Both the position numbers and the translations under genes were made by a program. A stretch of 64,000 nt of DNA from Rhynochetos jubatus (Eukaryota > Chordata > Aves > Eurypygiformes > Rhynochetidae): positions 35,855,722 through 35,919,721 of the forward strand of contig CM050654.1 in NCBI GenBank assembly GCA_027574665.1. The letters run 5' to 3'. Of this stretch, positions 63,185 to 64,000 are shown piece after piece; position 1 is the first letter of the stretch, and every line of letters begins with the position of its first letter. The notes below the pieces were generated by a model. It was not told the origin of the DNA and searched no databases. It worked only from the letters and a program-made list of their open reading frames with translations.

Positions 63185-63455
63185 TGTCGTGGTTTAGCCC
63201 CAGCTGGCAACTGAGCACCACACAGCCGCTCGCTCAGTCCCCTTCAGCGGGATGGGGCAGAGAATCAGAAAAGTGAGAAAACTCATGGGTTGAGATAAAA
63301 CTGTTTAATAATTGAAATAAAATAATAATTATAATAATAAATTGTAATGAAAAGAAAATGAACAAAAAGATAAATAAAACCTGAGAAAGACAAGTGGTTC
63401 AAATGAAAAAAAAAAAAATTGCTCACCATCCACTGAGCGATGCCCACAGCCTGTG
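63185..63455 (-). mobile_element. Truncated LTR of the same avian retrovirus family
   Basis: TGTCGTGGTTTAGCCCCAGC followed by TGGCAACTGAGCACC and CAGCCGCTCGCTCAGTCCCC is the complement of this family's LTR 3' end. It is followed by the GGTTGAGATAAAACTGTTTAAT and AATTGCTCACC segments, which correspond to 19935-20045 of the solo LTR at 19.9 kb. Similarity fades at about 63455, so the 5' part of the LTR is missing or replaced. No internal retroviral sequence is seen within the window. It is a broken fossil. Confidence 0.85.
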
Positions 63456-64000
63456 ACTTACATTACAGTGAATGTAAGCTCAGCTCTGTCTTTCCAGGGC
63501 CATCTGGCACATCTGCAGGTCCTCCTGGCTACCATCAGCAATTCATGCCCCTCTAGGTCACACTCCAGAAATTCACAACCAGGTGGAGACAGAGAGCAGG
63601 GGCCGTGCTAGAACCCATCGTGTTGCACAGAGACAGAGAGGCATGTCACTGTTACCAGGCAGTGTCCAAAACATCAGTGAAGGTGTCCTGGTTTTCAGTC
63701 TCACGCACTCAAAGTAGGTATGGTGCCTGGCTAACTGAAGATGCTTTTGTGTGTAGCCACTGATGATCTTTCTGCTGATGATCCAATGGATCATATGTGA
63801 TACAGACAGATGACTTACTGTCCCTTTGATCAAGTACAATGGATAGAAATTTTGCCTTTGACTAGTATGGTTTCCAAACAATGTATTTTGTTAAATGAAA
63901 TGTGGTGTGGGAATACTGCACTGTTTGCAAGCTAAACTGTGTCTTGGGAGCAGCGACTGACACTACATCTTTTTTTAGAGCTGAGAAAAGTAAAGCACAG
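63456..64000. other. Window end: no feature recognised
   Basis: Non-coding sequence beyond the truncated LTR. A 102-codon minus-strand frame (63573-63881) resembles nothing I know. The first part may still be highly diverged LTR, but I cannot show it. Confidence 0.5.

Noticed and set aside
46271-64000. Exons of ACMSD, the upstream neighbour in human
   Set aside because: No frame resembles the ACMSD N-terminus or its metal-binding HSH motif, so the gene probably lies beyond the window.
1-64000. CRISPR arrays, bacterial operons, tRNA or rRNA genes
   Set aside because: The DNA is vertebrate nuclear. No regularly spaced direct repeats, tRNA A/B boxes in a cloverleaf, or rRNA sequence were seen.

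Overview
The window is vertebrate nuclear DNA, almost certainly from a bird. It is AT-rich, holds almost no long reading frames, and has one sharp CpG island at about 44.8-46.3 kb. It also carries 3' ends of CR1 LINEs, with the characteristic end reading GGTCCCTTCCAACCCAAACCATTCTAT, and solo LTRs of a widespread avian endogenous retrovirus family (TGTGCTGGTTTTGGCTG... to ...GGTTTAACCCCAGC...CA).

The only gene I can identify is TMEM163, a vesicular zinc transporter, on the minus strand. Coding exon 1 is at 45641-45794, inside the CpG island. Exon 2 is at 40366-40485. Both have consensus splice sites, the reading phase joins exactly, and the joined peptide matches vertebrate TMEM163 from the N-terminus through the first membrane helix. 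The later exons, which encode helices 2-6, were not found by eye in 1-40365. That stretch is therefore best read as the 5' part of a long intron 2, with the rest of the gene beyond position 1. In human the gene is also very long.

Layout: 1-40365 is intron 2, with four mapped repeats (an LTR fragment at 4.9 kb, a CR1 end at 5.5 kb, solo LTRs at 19.9 and 29.0 kb). Then come exon 2, intron 1 of about 5.2 kb, exon 1 with its CpG-island promoter, and about 18 kb of upstream intergenic DNA. The intergenic part holds a CR1 end at 49.5 kb, a CR1 remnant at 54.4 kb and a truncated LTR at 63.2 kb. In human the next gene upstream of TMEM163 is ACMSD; I saw no ACMSD exon here.

I found no new gene system. 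The observations worth a second look are modest: an acidic dileucine motif formed across the exon 1/exon 2 junction, a possible overlapping upstream ORF, several candidate regulatory motifs (CTCF core, RFX X-boxes, some of them LTR-borne), possible divergent transcription from the CpG island, and three unusually long unidentified open frames.
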